This document shows, one piece after another, positions 52,055 through 60,898 of a DNA stretch of 64,000 nucleotides (position 1 is its first letter; the number at the start of each line of letters is the position of its first letter). The position numbers and the translations under genes were made by a program. The notes under the pieces were generated by a model. It ran no database searches and was not told where the DNA came from. It saw only the letters and a program-made list of their open reading frames with translations. Location of the stretch: assembly GCF_001665295.1 (NCBI RefSeq), contig NZ_LZSE01000120.1, forward strand, positions 42,911-106,910, in the 5' to 3' direction. This stretch comes from Mycobacterium sp. 1554424.7. Its GTDB lineage: Bacteria > Actinomycetota > Actinomycetes > Mycobacteriales > Mycobacteriaceae.

Positions 52055-53266
52055 GTGTTGACGCTCAAAGCGGCTGGGCTGCTTGACGTCGACGTGGGTG
52101 AGATCGTTTGCCCCGCCATCGTACGGGTGGATGGCGACAGGATCGCCGGCGTCGGTGCTGCGCCGGCCGGCGAGGTCATCGATCTCGGTGATCAGATCCT
52201 GCTGCCCGGGCTGATGGACATGGAGGTCAACCTCCTCATGGGGGGGCGGGGCGAAACCCCCGCCCTCTCTGGCGTCCAAGACGATCCGGCGACCCGCATG
52301 CTGCGTGCGGTTGGCAATGCCCGCCGAACCCTGCGGGCAGGGTTCACGACAGTGCGCAACCTCGGACTGTTCGTCAAGACCGGCGGCTACCTTCTCGACG
52401 TTGCGCTAAGTAAGGCGATCGATGCCGGCTGGATCGACGGTCCACGCGTGATACCCGCGGGCCACGCCATCACCCCCACCGGCGGGCACCTGGACCCGAC
52501 AATGTTTGTCGGCCTGGCACCCGGTGTGCTGCCGCTGTCGGTCGAAGAAGGGATCGCCAACGGGGTCGATGAAGTCCGCAAAGCAGTGCGCTATCAAATC
52601 AAACACGGTGCACAACTGATCAAAATCTGTGCATCGGGCGGAGTGATGTCCCTGACGGGTGACCCAGGGGCACAACACTATTCCGACGAGGAATTGCGGG
52701 CCATCGTCGACGAGGCGCACCGCCGAGGACTGCGTGTCGCGGCGCACTGTTTAGGCGCAGACGCTGTCCGACATGCCGTTGCCGCCGGCATCGACTGCAT
52801 CGAGCACGGCTTCCTGGTCGATGACGACGCGATCTCTGAAATGGTCGAGCACGGCACCTTCCTCGTGGCCACCCAACGGCTGGCCGACGCGATGGACATC
52901 TCCAAAGCGCCGGCGCAGCTTCAGGCCAAGGCCGCCGAGATCTTCCCACGCGCTCGCACGTCAGTGCTGGCCGCCTACGAGGCGGGTGTGAAGATCGCGG
53001 TGGGAACCGATGCACCGGCAATTCCGCACGGCAAAAACGCTGATGAACTTGTGGCCCTGGTCGACAGAGGACTTCCGGCGCTGGCTGTGCTGCGCGGCGC
53101 CACGACGGTCGCGGCCGAATTGCTCGACGTCACCGACCGCGGTCGGATTGCAGCAGGCCAGCTCGCCGACATCATTGCTGTCCCGGGAGATCCGTTGCGC
53201 GACATCACTGTTACTAAACAGGTCGGTTTCGTGATGAAGGGCGGCCGTGTCTATGTCCACAACTGA
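52055..53266 (+). CDS. amidohydrolase-family protein lacking the HxH metal motif
   Basis: TIM-barrel amidohydrolase of 403 residues of the imidazolonepropionase/prolidase-like type. Present: the carboxylated-Lys position Lys190 (QLIKICASGG), His231 (AAHCLGADA), His251 (IEHGFL), and Asp319 (VGTDAP). Absent: the N-terminal HxH. Where relatives read GLIDMHVH, this reads GLMDMEVN (Glu57, Asn59). It may bind one metal only, use other ligands, or have lost hydrolase activity. GTG at 52055, three bases after the small gene; the next gene overlaps its 3' end. Confidence 0.82.
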   Translation: MLTLKAAGLLDVDVGEIVCPAIVRVDGDRIAGVGAAPAGEVIDLGDQILLPGLMDMEVNLLMGGRGETPALSGVQDDPATRMLRAVGNARRTLRAGFTTVRNLGLFVKTGGYLLDVALSKAIDAGWIDGPRVIPAGHAITPTGGHLDPTMFVGLAPGVLPLSVEEGIANGVDEVRKAVRYQIKHGAQLIKICASGGVMSLTGDPGAQHYSDEELRAIVDEAHRRGLRVAAHCLGADAVRHAVAAGIDCIEHGFLVDDDAISEMVEHGTFLVATQRLADAMDISKAPAQLQAKAAEIFPRARTSVLAAYEAGVKIAVGTDAPAIPHGKNADELVALVDRGLPALAVLRGATTVAAELLDVTDRGRIAAGQLADIIAVPGDPLRDITVTKQVGFVMKGGRVYVHN

Positions 53267-54731
53267 TGCGCGGCAATCGGTGTATCAGCGGAATGAACTC
53301 TTCGTCGGCGGCGCATGGGTCCAACCCAGCACCAAGGCGACCCTGAGTGTGGTGTCACCTCACGACGAGTCAGTGATCGCGCGAGTCGCTGCCGCGGGCC
53401 CTCGCGATGTCGATCGCGCGGTCGAGTTGGCCCGATCAACATTTGATGCAGGCAGCTGGCCCCGGCTCGACGTCTCCCAACGCATCAGCATGATCCGCAA
53501 CTTGGCCCAGCTATACGAAGCGTGCCGCTCAGAAATGGCATCGCTGATTTCCGCCGAAATCGGTGCACCGATCAGCTTCGCCAAGCGGGCACACGTCAGA
53601 TTGCCGCTGACGATGATGAATGCCTTCTGTGACGTGGCATCCAATTACCGTTGGCAGGAAAGGCGGCCCGGCCTCTACGGCTCTGACGTTCTCATCCGAA
53701 AGGAGCCGGTCGGCGTCGTGGCAGCTGTGGTGCCATGGAACATGCCGCAGTTCCTGATCGCCACCAAGCTGATACCAGCGCTGCTGGCCGGCTGCTGCGT
53801 CCTGCTCAAACCGGCGCCCGAGTCACCCTTGGACGCGCTGCTGCTTGCCAACCTGTCACGAGAGGCCGGATTCCCACCAGGCGTGATCAGTGTGCTCCCC
53901 GGGGACAGGGAAGTCGGGGAATACCTCGTCGCACATCCGGGTATCGACAAGGTCTCGTTCACCGGTTCGACCGAGACTGGTCGCCAAGTGGCACTGGCCT
54001 GTGCCGCGGGTCTCAAACGCCTAAGCCTGGAGCTTGGTGGGAAGTCGGCGGCGATTGTGCTTGACGATGCCGACCCCGGCGAAGTTGCTGACGCCATACG
54101 CAGTTCGGCCTTGGTCAACAGCGGTCAGATCTGCAACGCACTCACCCGAATCCTGTTGCCAGTCAGGAAAAGTGATCCCTTCATCGATGCGATCGCGGAG
54201 ATGATGCAATCCCTCAAGGTCGGAGATCCCAGCGACCCTGCCACCGAGCTTGGCCCACTAGTCTCCCAGCGGCAACAGACGCGAGTCAGGCAATACATCG
54301 AAATCGGTCAGCGCGAGGGCGCAAGTATCGTCACGGGAGGAATGGACCTGCCAGACGGCATCGACCACGGCTGGTATGTACGTCCGACTCTGTTTAGTAA
54401 GGCTGACAACACCATGCGGATCGCCCGAGAAGAAATCTTCGGGCCCGTCCTCACCGTGATCCCCTACGCCGACGATGACGACGCGATCCGGCTTGCCAAC
54501 GAATCCGATTACGGCTTGGCCGGATCGGTCTTCACCGCCGATCCCGAGCGAGGCCTGGCGGTGGCGGCGCGAGTCCGGTCGGGCACCTTCGGAGTGAATC
54601 AGGGTTACATCATGGATCCGCTCGCGCCGTTTGGTGGCGTGAAGAAGAGCGGCTACGGACGAGAACTCGGGCCCGAGGGGCTGGAATCTTTCGTTGACAC
54701 GAAGTCGATCTCAATCGCGAGTCCGCAATGA
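53247..54731 (+). CDS. aldehyde dehydrogenase
   Basis: Aldehyde dehydrogenase of 494 residues. VPWNMPQ, FTGSTETG (238-245), general base Glu262 (LELGGKS) and catalytic Cys296 (SGQICNALTR) are all present. Third ALDH in the window and the last gene of the Rieske operon. The GTG at 53247 has AAGGG at a suitable distance; an ATG two codons further (53253) is equally possible. It overlaps the amidohydrolase by 20 bp, so it is surely co-transcribed. Substrate unknown. Confidence 0.9.
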   Translation: MSMSTTDARQSVYQRNELFVGGAWVQPSTKATLSVVSPHDESVIARVAAAGPRDVDRAVELARSTFDAGSWPRLDVSQRISMIRNLAQLYEACRSEMASLISAEIGAPISFAKRAHVRLPLTMMNAFCDVASNYRWQERRPGLYGSDVLIRKEPVGVVAAVVPWNMPQFLIATKLIPALLAGCCVLLKPAPESPLDALLLANLSREAGFPPGVISVLPGDREVGEYLVAHPGIDKVSFTGSTETGRQVALACAAGLKRLSLELGGKSAAIVLDDADPGEVADAIRSSALVNSGQICNALTRILLPVRKSDPFIDAIAEMMQSLKVGDPSDPATELGPLVSQRQQTRVRQYIEIGQREGASIVTGGMDLPDGIDHGWYVRPTLFSKADNTMRIAREEIFGPVLTVIPYADDDDAIRLANESDYGLAGSVFTADPERGLAVAARVRSGTFGVNQGYIMDPLAPFGGVKKSGYGRELGPEGLESFVDTKSISIASPQ

Positions 54732-54821
54732 CGTCATGCACCCAGGCGCAGCTGCGTGCGTCTGCGCGCACATGGACGTCCTAGTGGTCCGTCTGGGAAT
54801 TGATCTGGCGGATGGTGTCGT

Positions 54822-55460
54822 ATGACACGACGGCGGCTAGAGCCGCAGCAGCGGCGTGAACAGCTGCTCGACACCGCGGCCGCAATGTTCGCGGCAATGC
54901 CATATAGCGATGTCTTTGTCGAGGACATCGCGGTGCGTGCGGGTATGTCCAGAGCGTTGTTCTACCACTATTTTCCGAGCAAGCGGGATTTATACGTGGC
55001 GATGTTCAGGCGCGCTGGCCGCCGGTTGCTGGCACGTGCTGATTCTGATCCGCAATTGCCGCTCGCTGAACAGCTGGTCAGCGGACTCGAGGCTCACATT
55101 CAATACTTTGCCGATTATCCTTTGGAAGCAGTCGCGATCAACCGCGGCGCATTTTCGGACGACCCAGCGATCCAGGCGATCGTCGCCGAAGAGCTCAACA
55201 TCATCGGCCAATGCCTAATCGACAAACTCGTCGTCGAGGGGCAGCCGCGCGATGTCACCGAGATTGCCGTAGAGGGTTGGTTGGCGTTCGTTCGCGCCGC
55301 CTGCGTGAAATGGGTTCAGTCACAGAAAATTACGACAGCTGACCTTACGGAAATGTGTCTCCGTGCATTTGACTGCGCTCTCGGATATCCCGGCACGCTG
55401 CACGCCCGGCCGAAGGAAATCGCCAGCAAGCGCCTGCGCCGTGGAGCCGTCGCTTACTGA
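54822..55460 (+). CDS. TetR-family regulator
   Basis: TetR regulator of 212 residues. The helix-turn-helix is at about residues 30-55 (VFVEDIAVRAGMSRALFYHYF), and the C-terminal domain ends AFDCALGYPGTLHARPKE and a basic tail. A decayed gene at 60.7 kb shares this ending. ATG at 54822. It overlaps the convergent methyltransferase gene by seven bases. Its target is not evident: neither the 14-bp nor the 24-bp motif lies in front of it. Confidence 0.85.
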   Translation: MTRRRLEPQQRREQLLDTAAAMFAAMPYSDVFVEDIAVRAGMSRALFYHYFPSKRDLYVAMFRRAGRRLLARADSDPQLPLAEQLVSGLEAHIQYFADYPLEAVAINRGAFSDDPAIQAIVAEELNIIGQCLIDKLVVEGQPRDVTEIAVEGWLAFVRAACVKWVQSQKITTADLTEMCLRAFDCALGYPGTLHARPKEIASKRLRRGAVAY

Positions 55461-56386
55461 CGAGCCGCGGTGACTAACGAGCTTGCGGGCGCGGTATCAG
55501 CGAGGTCGTCGGGTATCGGTCGGCCAAGTCGGGCCATTTCGGCTCGGCTGTCGCGGCTGTGCGCTGTCCACCCGTTGCAATTGAGCCAGGCTTCGGTATC
55601 GCTTGCATCCTCATGCTTGATGAACTCTGTGACGTCGACGCCCGCACCGATGGCATCCTTCAACCCCGCAGCCCCCTCGCGCCACGTGGTAAGTCGTTTC
55701 TCGCCCAAGTGCGCGGTGTCATGGTGGTAGACCTCTGCCGCCAAGCGGCTACCTGTTGCGCTGAGTCTGGTCACAGTGTTGAACAATCGGTTGTGCTCCG
55801 CGGAGTCCAGATAGGGCAGCAGGCCTTCGACAAGCCATGCGGTGGGCGCTGATTGCTGCCAGCCCGCAGCCTCAAGCGTGTTCGCCCAGTGCGCGTCGCG
55901 CAGGTCGGCGGCGACGAAATGCAGCTCGGCAAGCGATGTCACGCTATGACCACGCAGAACGGTGTCCTTAAACGTTTGCACATCGGGTTGATCTACCTCG
56001 TAGACACGCACACCTGCTAGGCAGGCGAGCCGGTATGCGCGTGCGTCCAGCCCCGCCGCGAGAATGACGATTTGTCCGATACCCGAGGCGACAGAATCGC
56101 TGCAGAAGTCATCGAAGAAAACGGTTCTGGTCGCCACGTATTCGCGACCGACTTGGGCCGAACGTCGCTGGACGTCGTCTTCGGGGCCGAGCCACGAAAG
56201 GTCGCCCTGGGCGATCGTCTGCCATCCCGGATCGCCCACTGCGCCGACCAACAAGGCGGCGAACTCGTCGCGGATCAGCGGGTCATCTTGTGCGGTTTCT
56301 GCCGCTCGCTGCGCAGCGACGGTCAGTGCTGTGGTCCCGAGATTTGTCGTAATGCCCCAACTGTCAGCGGGCGACTCATCGACCAT
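55454..56386 (-). CDS. SAM-dependent methyltransferase (LCM/Omt-like, mycobacterial family)
   Basis: Methyltransferase of 310 residues from the large mycobacterial family related to leucine carboxyl methyltransferases. SWGITTNLGTTALTVAAQRA marks the N-terminus. The SAM site is IVILAAGLDARAYRL, then VYEVDQPDVQTFK, with WLVEGLLPYLD further on. ATG at 56386 matches the usual family start; a GTG at 56395 is possible. Substrates of this family are mostly unknown. It lies beside the LEH-like gene but 30 bp apart on the same strand. Confidence 0.87.
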   Translation of the reverse strand: MVDESPADSWGITTNLGTTALTVAAQRAAETAQDDPLIRDEFAALLVGAVGDPGWQTIAQGDLSWLGPEDDVQRRSAQVGREYVATRTVFFDDFCSDSVASGIGQIVILAAGLDARAYRLACLAGVRVYEVDQPDVQTFKDTVLRGHSVTSLAELHFVAADLRDAHWANTLEAAGWQQSAPTAWLVEGLLPYLDSAEHNRLFNTVTRLSATGSRLAAEVYHHDTAHLGEKRLTTWREGAAGLKDAIGAGVDVTEFIKHEDASDTEAWLNCNGWTAHSRDSRAEMARLGRPIPDDLADTAPASSLVTAARQ

Positions 56387-56415
56387 TCGTGGCACCCCGA
56401 AGATCTTCGAGCCAC

Positions 56416-56829
56416 TTATGCTGATGCCGGGACCAGCGCGGTGATGTCTTCGCCTTGAAGGAGTTTCATAATCAGCGACACGTCGAAGTAGTCGGTCCAG
56501 CGTGTGATGCGTCCGTCCTCGCCCACCACAAAGGTCCCCATCACCGGGATTGCCGGGTGGCTTCCGTCGGGAGCTTGGATGTAGTCCAGGCGCTCGGTCA
56601 AAACAACGGCGCCATCGCTGGCGATGTTGACAATTTCAAACGCATAGGCGTCCGGGAACATCGCGAACTGTGCCGCCATGTTTTCTACGATCGCGTCCAC
56701 ACCGCTAAACGCCGGCATCCCGACGTTTTGGTAGACGGCATGGTCGGAGAGCAGTGGACGCAACGCTTCCGCGTCCCGTCGCTCCATCAACGTGCAAAAT
56801 TCGCGGACTACGTCGGTAGGCGTCGACAT
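56416..56829 (-). CDS. limonene-1,2-epoxide hydrolase-like (NTF2-fold) protein
   Basis: NTF2-fold protein of 137 residues. An Arg-Asp-Asp set matching the limonene-epoxide-hydrolase catalytic triad is seen at Arg80 and Asp82 (TERLDY) and Asp113 (RWTDYFD). It may open an epoxide of a terpenoid or lipid. It is divergent from a TetR gene, with repeated TACAG-type palindromes in between, so that regulator probably controls it. SnoaL-type isomerase is the other possibility. Confidence 0.8.
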   Translation of the reverse strand: MSTPTDVVREFCTLMERRDAEALRPLLSDHAVYQNVGMPAFSGVDAIVENMAAQFAMFPDAYAFEIVNIASDGAVVLTERLDYIQAPDGSHPAIPVMGTFVVGEDGRITRWTDYFDVSLIMKLLQGEDITALVPASA

Positions 56830-56877
56830 GGTTCAAGCTCCTTCGCGAAGTAAATGGGATGACACGACCGCAGTCAC

Positions 56878-56929
56878 CTACAGTCTGTATGTGACACTCC
56901 GGAACTGTATGCCACCTACAGCTTGTATG
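56878..56929. promoter_or_regulatory. repeated palindromes in the LEH-like/TetR divergent promoter
   Basis: CTACAGTCTGTATG (56878-56891) and CTACAGCTTGTATG (56916-56929) are near-identical, 38 bp apart. The first contains the perfect palindrome TACAGTCTGTA. A further CTGTA lies between them. Probable operators of the TetR gene at 56947. Confidence 0.6.
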
Positions 56930-56946
56930 CAATAGGCTGTGAGGCT

Positions 56947-57585
56947 GTGCCGACGGACGACGATGCGCTTGACACCAAGGCGCGACGGGCCAAGCAGGCC
57001 GAGGCCACCCGCGCCGCGCTGGTGGCTGCCGCCAAACGTCTATTCGTCGAGAAGGGCTACCACCACACCGGGACGGAGGAAGTCGTCGCCGCGGCCAATG
57101 TCGGTACACGAGGCGCGCTTTACCACCACTTCGCGGACAAGCAGGCGCTGTTCGAAGCGGTTTTCATCGCCGTTGAAGAGGACCTTGTCATGGAGGCGGC
57201 GACCAGGCTGGCTACGGCCACCCCTGCCGAAGGTGCACTAGATCAATTGCGCCAAGGGCTGATTGGGTTCCTTGATGCCTCGTTGACCCCGACCGTTCAG
57301 CAGATCCTGTTAATTGACGGGCCGGGTGTACTGGGGTGGGCTCGATGGCGTGAGCTCGAAAGTGTCTACGCCCTAGGGGCTATCCGCGCGATGCTGGAGC
57401 GGGCGATCGAGGAGGGCGACCTTGCCCCCGGCCAGCCAGTAGACGTTCTCGCGCATGTCCTCATCGCGGCTGCCGACGAGGCCGCTCTGTTTATTGCGAA
57501 CGCACCCGACCAGAAATCCGCGCGAGACAAAGGCGTCCAAGCACTGAATGCCTTACTCGACGGGCTGCAGGTGAAGCAGTCTTAA
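56947..57585 (+). CDS. TetR-family regulator
   Basis: TetR regulator of 212 residues. The DNA-binding domain is at about residues 20-65 (TGTEEVVAAANVGTRGALYHHFADK), followed by a helical ligand domain (TetR_C group with LLIDGPGVLGWARWRELE). The GTG at 56947 avoids placing the start inside the second palindrome, as an in-frame start at 56923 would. The divergent epoxide-hydrolase-like gene is its most likely target, together with its own promoter. Confidence 0.85.
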   Translation: MPTDDDALDTKARRAKQAEATRAALVAAAKRLFVEKGYHHTGTEEVVAAANVGTRGALYHHFADKQALFEAVFIAVEEDLVMEAATRLATATPAEGALDQLRQGLIGFLDASLTPTVQQILLIDGPGVLGWARWRELESVYALGAIRAMLERAIEEGDLAPGQPVDVLAHVLIAAADEAALFIANAPDQKSARDKGVQALNALLDGLQVKQS

Positions 57586-57774
57586 CGCGCGGATGGGGTT
57601 GGTGTACCACCTTGCCGCGACCGATGCATTGAAGGTGCCCTCGGCTAAGCGAGTACCTTGCGCACCGTCATCCGCAACTCGAGCACGAAGCGGCGTGGCA
57701 GCACTCCTCGCTGAGTAGGTTGGTGCCGAAGAACCTCTCATCCGGAACAGGGCCGTAAAGGATTCCGACGTCGA

Positions 57775-58149
57775 CTATGCGTCTTCTTTGACTGTCGAAT
57801 AGTGTTCGACCACGGTGGCGACCCTCAGTTTGGAGCGGTCGAACAGTCGCTTTTCGTCTTCGAGTACTTCAGGCGGCGGCTCGTTCTTGGCGACCTTCGC
57901 GGCGATTGCCGCAGCGATGTCTCGATTTCGCACCCAGAGTTCGGTGATGACATCGAACGGCAACTCCTCGCCGCCGATAGGGTCGAGGTAGCGACGTACG
58001 TAGCGCAGTCCTGCGCGCGAGTACTTCTCGGCGACCTTCACATGAGTGTTCTCGTAGTAGTCGCGAAACTCCGCCACGGACATACCTGGCCGGCGCTTGA
58101 GGAACAGCAATACTTTGTAAAACGGCTCCGCTTGGTTCGAATCGTTCAT
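57775..58149 (-). CDS. EthD-domain protein
   Basis: Small protein of 124 residues with the ferredoxin-like EthD fold: KVLLFLKRRPGMSVAEFRDYYENTHVKVAEKY is the family's opening (residues 12-43), with the conserved His near residue 36. EthD proteins help P450 ether degradation or act as dimeric isomerases and cyclases. The ATG is coupled to the upstream LLM oxidoreductase stop, and the two probably act together. The 189 bp between this gene and the TetR gene at 56947 hold nothing recognisable. Confidence 0.83.
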   Translation of the reverse strand: MNDSNQAEPFYKVLLFLKRRPGMSVAEFRDYYENTHVKVAEKYSRAGLRYVRRYLDPIGGEELPFDVITELWVRNRDIAAAIAAKVAKNEPPPEVLEDEKRLFDRSKLRVATVVEHYSTVKEDA

Positions 58150-59141
58150 CAGTCGTCTCCGTCGTTATCATGTGCGTGTGCCGCACCGGCAAAGGCCCGT
58201 AGTTCGCGCGCGACATTAGGCCCACTGGGTGTGTAGATGAGTTCCTGTATGCCGGATTGCGCGAGCGAAGCTATGGCGACAGCGATTTCGTCGGGCCCAC
58301 CAATCATCGCTGGAAAACCGCCCGTGAAATCTGCCAGCGGTTGGTCGCGCTCGGTGAGATGAGTAACGTGACCCTCGTAGGCGAGCAGGTGGCGTCCGTC
58401 GGCTGTGGCGAGGCCTTCGACTCTTTCTCGCCACTGCGTGCCGCCAGCCATCGCGTCGACGACCTTCGCTCCACCGATCGTGTAGGCCTCGTGATACGCG
58501 ACGACGCGCCAGGGGCCGACGGCGGCACGCACGCGGGAGCTGTTGCGGGTCTCCTGGGGATCGAGGACGGTTCCTGCCTGCATGACGGCGACCGGAAGTT
58601 CTTGGTTTGCAGCGGATCCGATGATTCCATCGGCGACACGTTCGGCCAGTTGCACCGCTCGCGGGCCAAAGGCGCTCAACCAGATCTCGATATCTACAGG
58701 ACGGTCGAGGGCAAGGCCCTGCGCGTGCAGCATTCGGGCAAGCTTGCCATCGATGACGACGGTGTCGCCGGCCAATAATGCGCGCACACTTGTGACGTAG
58801 TCACCGAGTGTTCGCAAGGTCAATGGTTTCTGACCCAGGGTCCGCCGGGCAGTAGCGCCAGTACCGAAGCAGGCCCGGAACCGACCCTCCGACAGTCGTG
58901 CGATGGTAGCAATCGCCGACGCCGTGGCCATCTGTGAGCGTTCGCTTGGGATAAGCACCGCGCTGCCCAACCCGATCGTTTTCGTGCATTGCGCCGCCAG
59001 CGCCAAGTGAATGAAGGGGTCTTCCCATAGCGGCGCTGAGTCGAAGATCCAAATCCTCGTGTAACCCAATTCCTCAGCAAGAGCGGCAAAGCAACTGAAA
59101 TCTGGGCCGGGCGGTAACCCGCACGATATCTCGACCGTCAT
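58149..59141 (-). CDS. luciferase-like (LLM) flavin/F420-dependent oxidoreductase
   Basis: Oxidoreductase of 330 residues with the bacterial-luciferase TIM-barrel fold. In mycobacteria most such proteins use cofactor F420. ELGYTRIWIFDSAPLWEDP and IGLGSAVLIPSERSQMATASAIATI are typical, as is FRACFGTGATA. The substrate and cofactor cannot be settled here. Its ATG overlaps the stop of the P450 remnant (ATGA), and it is followed by the EthD gene. It is not linked to the LuxC/LuxE-like genes 15 kb away. Confidence 0.83.
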   Translation of the reverse strand: MTVEISCGLPPGPDFSCFAALAEELGYTRIWIFDSAPLWEDPFIHLALAAQCTKTIGLGSAVLIPSERSQMATASAIATIARLSEGRFRACFGTGATARRTLGQKPLTLRTLGDYVTSVRALLAGDTVVIDGKLARMLHAQGLALDRPVDIEIWLSAFGPRAVQLAERVADGIIGSAANQELPVAVMQAGTVLDPQETRNSSRVRAAVGPWRVVAYHEAYTIGGAKVVDAMAGGTQWRERVEGLATADGRHLLAYEGHVTHLTERDQPLADFTGGFPAMIGGPDEIAVAIASLAQSGIQELIYTPSGPNVARELRAFAGAAHAHDNDGDD

Positions 59142-59482
59142 CGCGCGCCCTTGAGATTGCGCGGGAGTCCGTCGTCATTGACTCCACTGAAGCGGCCCGC
59201 TGATGCGGCGGCGCGCCCTTCGCCCTGCATCGGCGTGGTGTTAGGCCCGCACTCGATCTCGATAAACAGAGGATTCTGCTTCGCGTAAGCATTGGTGAAG
59301 ACGGCTTGGTTGCTTCCGACGTAACGGAACCTCCCGTAATCGACGACAACCCACGACCGCATGCCCTCATCCCAAATCACGTTGTCGAGGGAGCGAAGCT
59401 CTTCGATGAATTGCCACGGAGGCAGCCCCTCGACCGATCGGAATCTGACAGGACAGCGGCTTGCCGAAATATCGGGACGCAT
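59138..59482 (-). pseudogene. truncated cytochrome P450 N-terminus
   Basis: A frame of 114 codons whose first 90 or so residues resemble the P450 N-terminal region (CPVRFRSVEGLPPW, IEELRSLDNVIWD, SWVVVDYGRFRYV, SNQAVFTNAY). It then departs into unrelated sequence, and no I-helix, ExxR or haem loop is encoded. The stop overlaps the LLM start, so the fragment may still be translated and coupled to it. ATG at 59482 with GGAAATCTCC upstream on the coding side. Most likely the remains of a P450 deleted from its middle onward. Confidence 0.6.
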
Positions 59483-59548
59483 AGGAAATCTCCTTCGATC
59501 AGTGACTCGTGCAGGCACTACCGGCCCACTCCCACGGGACAGGGCGCA

Positions 59549-60469
59549 TCAACGGGTCGTGGCCAGGTATGCGTCGCGATAGGAGCCATGCCGGATGTCG
59601 TCGATGAGGTCGAGGTGTTGCGGTTCCCAGTCAAGTTCACGTCGAGTCCGGGGGCATCTGGATCGGCTATTCACCGCCAAGCCAGCCGCGACTGCGGCCG
59701 GATGCCAGATCTCACAGGCCTCGTCGAAGCTGACGCTCTTCGTTTGGCAGCCGGCAACCTCGGCGGCGGCCTCGGCGATCGACCGGAAGTTCGCCTCTCC
59801 AGCCACCGAATGGTAGAGCGCTCCTGGCGTACCCTTCTGGATTGCCAACCGGAAAACCTCGGCCGCGTCCTCGACATGGACGTTCGAATACAGGTTCAAT
59901 CCTCGCCCGACGTAGCATGCACAGCCGGTCTTGCGGATGGATTTGAAAATCATCGGTACATGAGAACTGCCCCCGCGTCCGAACAGCAGCGGTGGGCGAA
60001 TGACCGTTGTATGCAGACCGTCGTTAGCTGCTGCGCGGACGTAGCCTTCTGTTTTGAGCCGCAGCTCCCGGGTAATGAGTGCTGGAAACGGGAACGGATC
60101 GTCTTCGGCGAAGGTGTTCTCATCCCATCGGCCGTCCTTGCTCTCGATGCCCAGAACACCCGTTCCCGAGGCATAGATCAGGTGTCGCCCTGAACCGCGG
60201 AAACTGTCGACGAGGCCGGAAACCACTTGATAGTCGAGTTCGAACGGCATGGCGGCGGCGAGCACGACGATCTCAAACTGCTCGGCCAACGCCGGGTGTT
60301 GCTTGGCATCAGCAAGGTCGCATTCGACCGGCATGATGCCCGCTGCCGTCAGGGCCGCCTTGTTCTCAACGCTTCTCGCCAGGCCGTGGGATTCGACTGC
60401 ATGCGAATTGAGGTTGCGCGCGATCGCCGATCCCAGGTAACCGGTGGCCCCGACTACCAATGCCTTCAT
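59549..60469 (-). CDS. NAD-dependent epimerase/dehydratase-family (extended SDR)
   Basis: Extended-type SDR of 306 residues. The cofactor motif GATGYLGS is at residues 8-15, with YASGTGVLG and IRPPLLFGRGG further on. The usual YxxxK is not clear (ITRELRLKTEGYV lies at that place), so catalysis may be altered. It could reduce or dehydrate an alcohol or sugar; the substrate is unknown. ATG at 60469. It lies upstream of the P450 remnant on the same strand. Confidence 0.8.
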   Translation of the reverse strand: MKALVVGATGYLGSAIARNLNSHAVESHGLARSVENKAALTAAGIMPVECDLADAKQHPALAEQFEIVVLAAAMPFELDYQVVSGLVDSFRGSGRHLIYASGTGVLGIESKDGRWDENTFAEDDPFPFPALITRELRLKTEGYVRAAANDGLHTTVIRPPLLFGRGGSSHVPMIFKSIRKTGCACYVGRGLNLYSNVHVEDAAEVFRLAIQKGTPGALYHSVAGEANFRSIAEAAAEVAGCQTKSVSFDEACEIWHPAAVAAGLAVNSRSRCPRTRRELDWEPQHLDLIDDIRHGSYRDAYLATTR

Positions 60470-60544
60470 GCATCAACTCCCTTGTCTTCCGATGTGTTTC
60501 TGACTGTGGCGTAGGGCGGTCGCGATTCCACCCCTGGATTGCTC

Positions 60545-60640
60545 GTGGTCCGTCTGCGTTTTAATCTTGCGGCGGGTGTCGCGCCCGCGTTCGACTTTGG
60601 CGATGATGTCGTCGGCGGCGGTCTTCCATACGAAGGGCCT
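60545..60640 (-). mobile_element. IS630-family transposase C-terminal remnant
   Basis: The minus-strand translation TRPFVWKTAADDIIAKVERG and the following residues up to TDH resemble the end of IS630-family transposases (PFVWTKTADEIL type). No upstream catalytic DDE part and no terminal repeats are visible. A dead fragment joined in frame to a TetR remnant. Confidence 0.5.
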
Positions 60641-60715
60641 CGTGTTGCCATTGCGATGGTTGGCCCCAGTGGTGGTTGTCGTTTGGGGATCGGGCAAACG
60701 GGTGAATCCTCCGCC

Positions 60716-60898
60716 GCGCAGCCGCCTGTTGGTGGCTGCCTTTGGCCGCGCGTGCGGCATGTTGGTGTACCCGAGAGCGCAGTCGAGTGCGCCTAGACAC
60801 TCCGCGGCGATCTTCGGGTGCCGCTTGAAGTACTCGACGACACGCAGCCGGTTCCACAGCGCGTCGACGAATTGCCCGTAGACGTAGTCGCGGCCCAC
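60716..60898 (-). pseudogene. TetR-family regulator C-terminal remnant
   Basis: The minus-strand frame encodes ALDCALGYTNMPHARPKAA, closely like the end of the TetR protein at 54.8 kb (AFDCALGYPGTLHARPKEI), followed by a basic tail. The DNA-binding half is missing, and the frame runs on into the IS630 remnant. It points to a second, lost TetR paralogue. Confidence 0.55.

Noticed and set aside
58149-59141. The LLM oxidoreductase as a luciferase partner of the LuxC/LuxE-like pair
   Set aside because: It is 15 kb away, on the other strand, has no operator in common, and belongs to a large F420/FMN family in mycobacteria.
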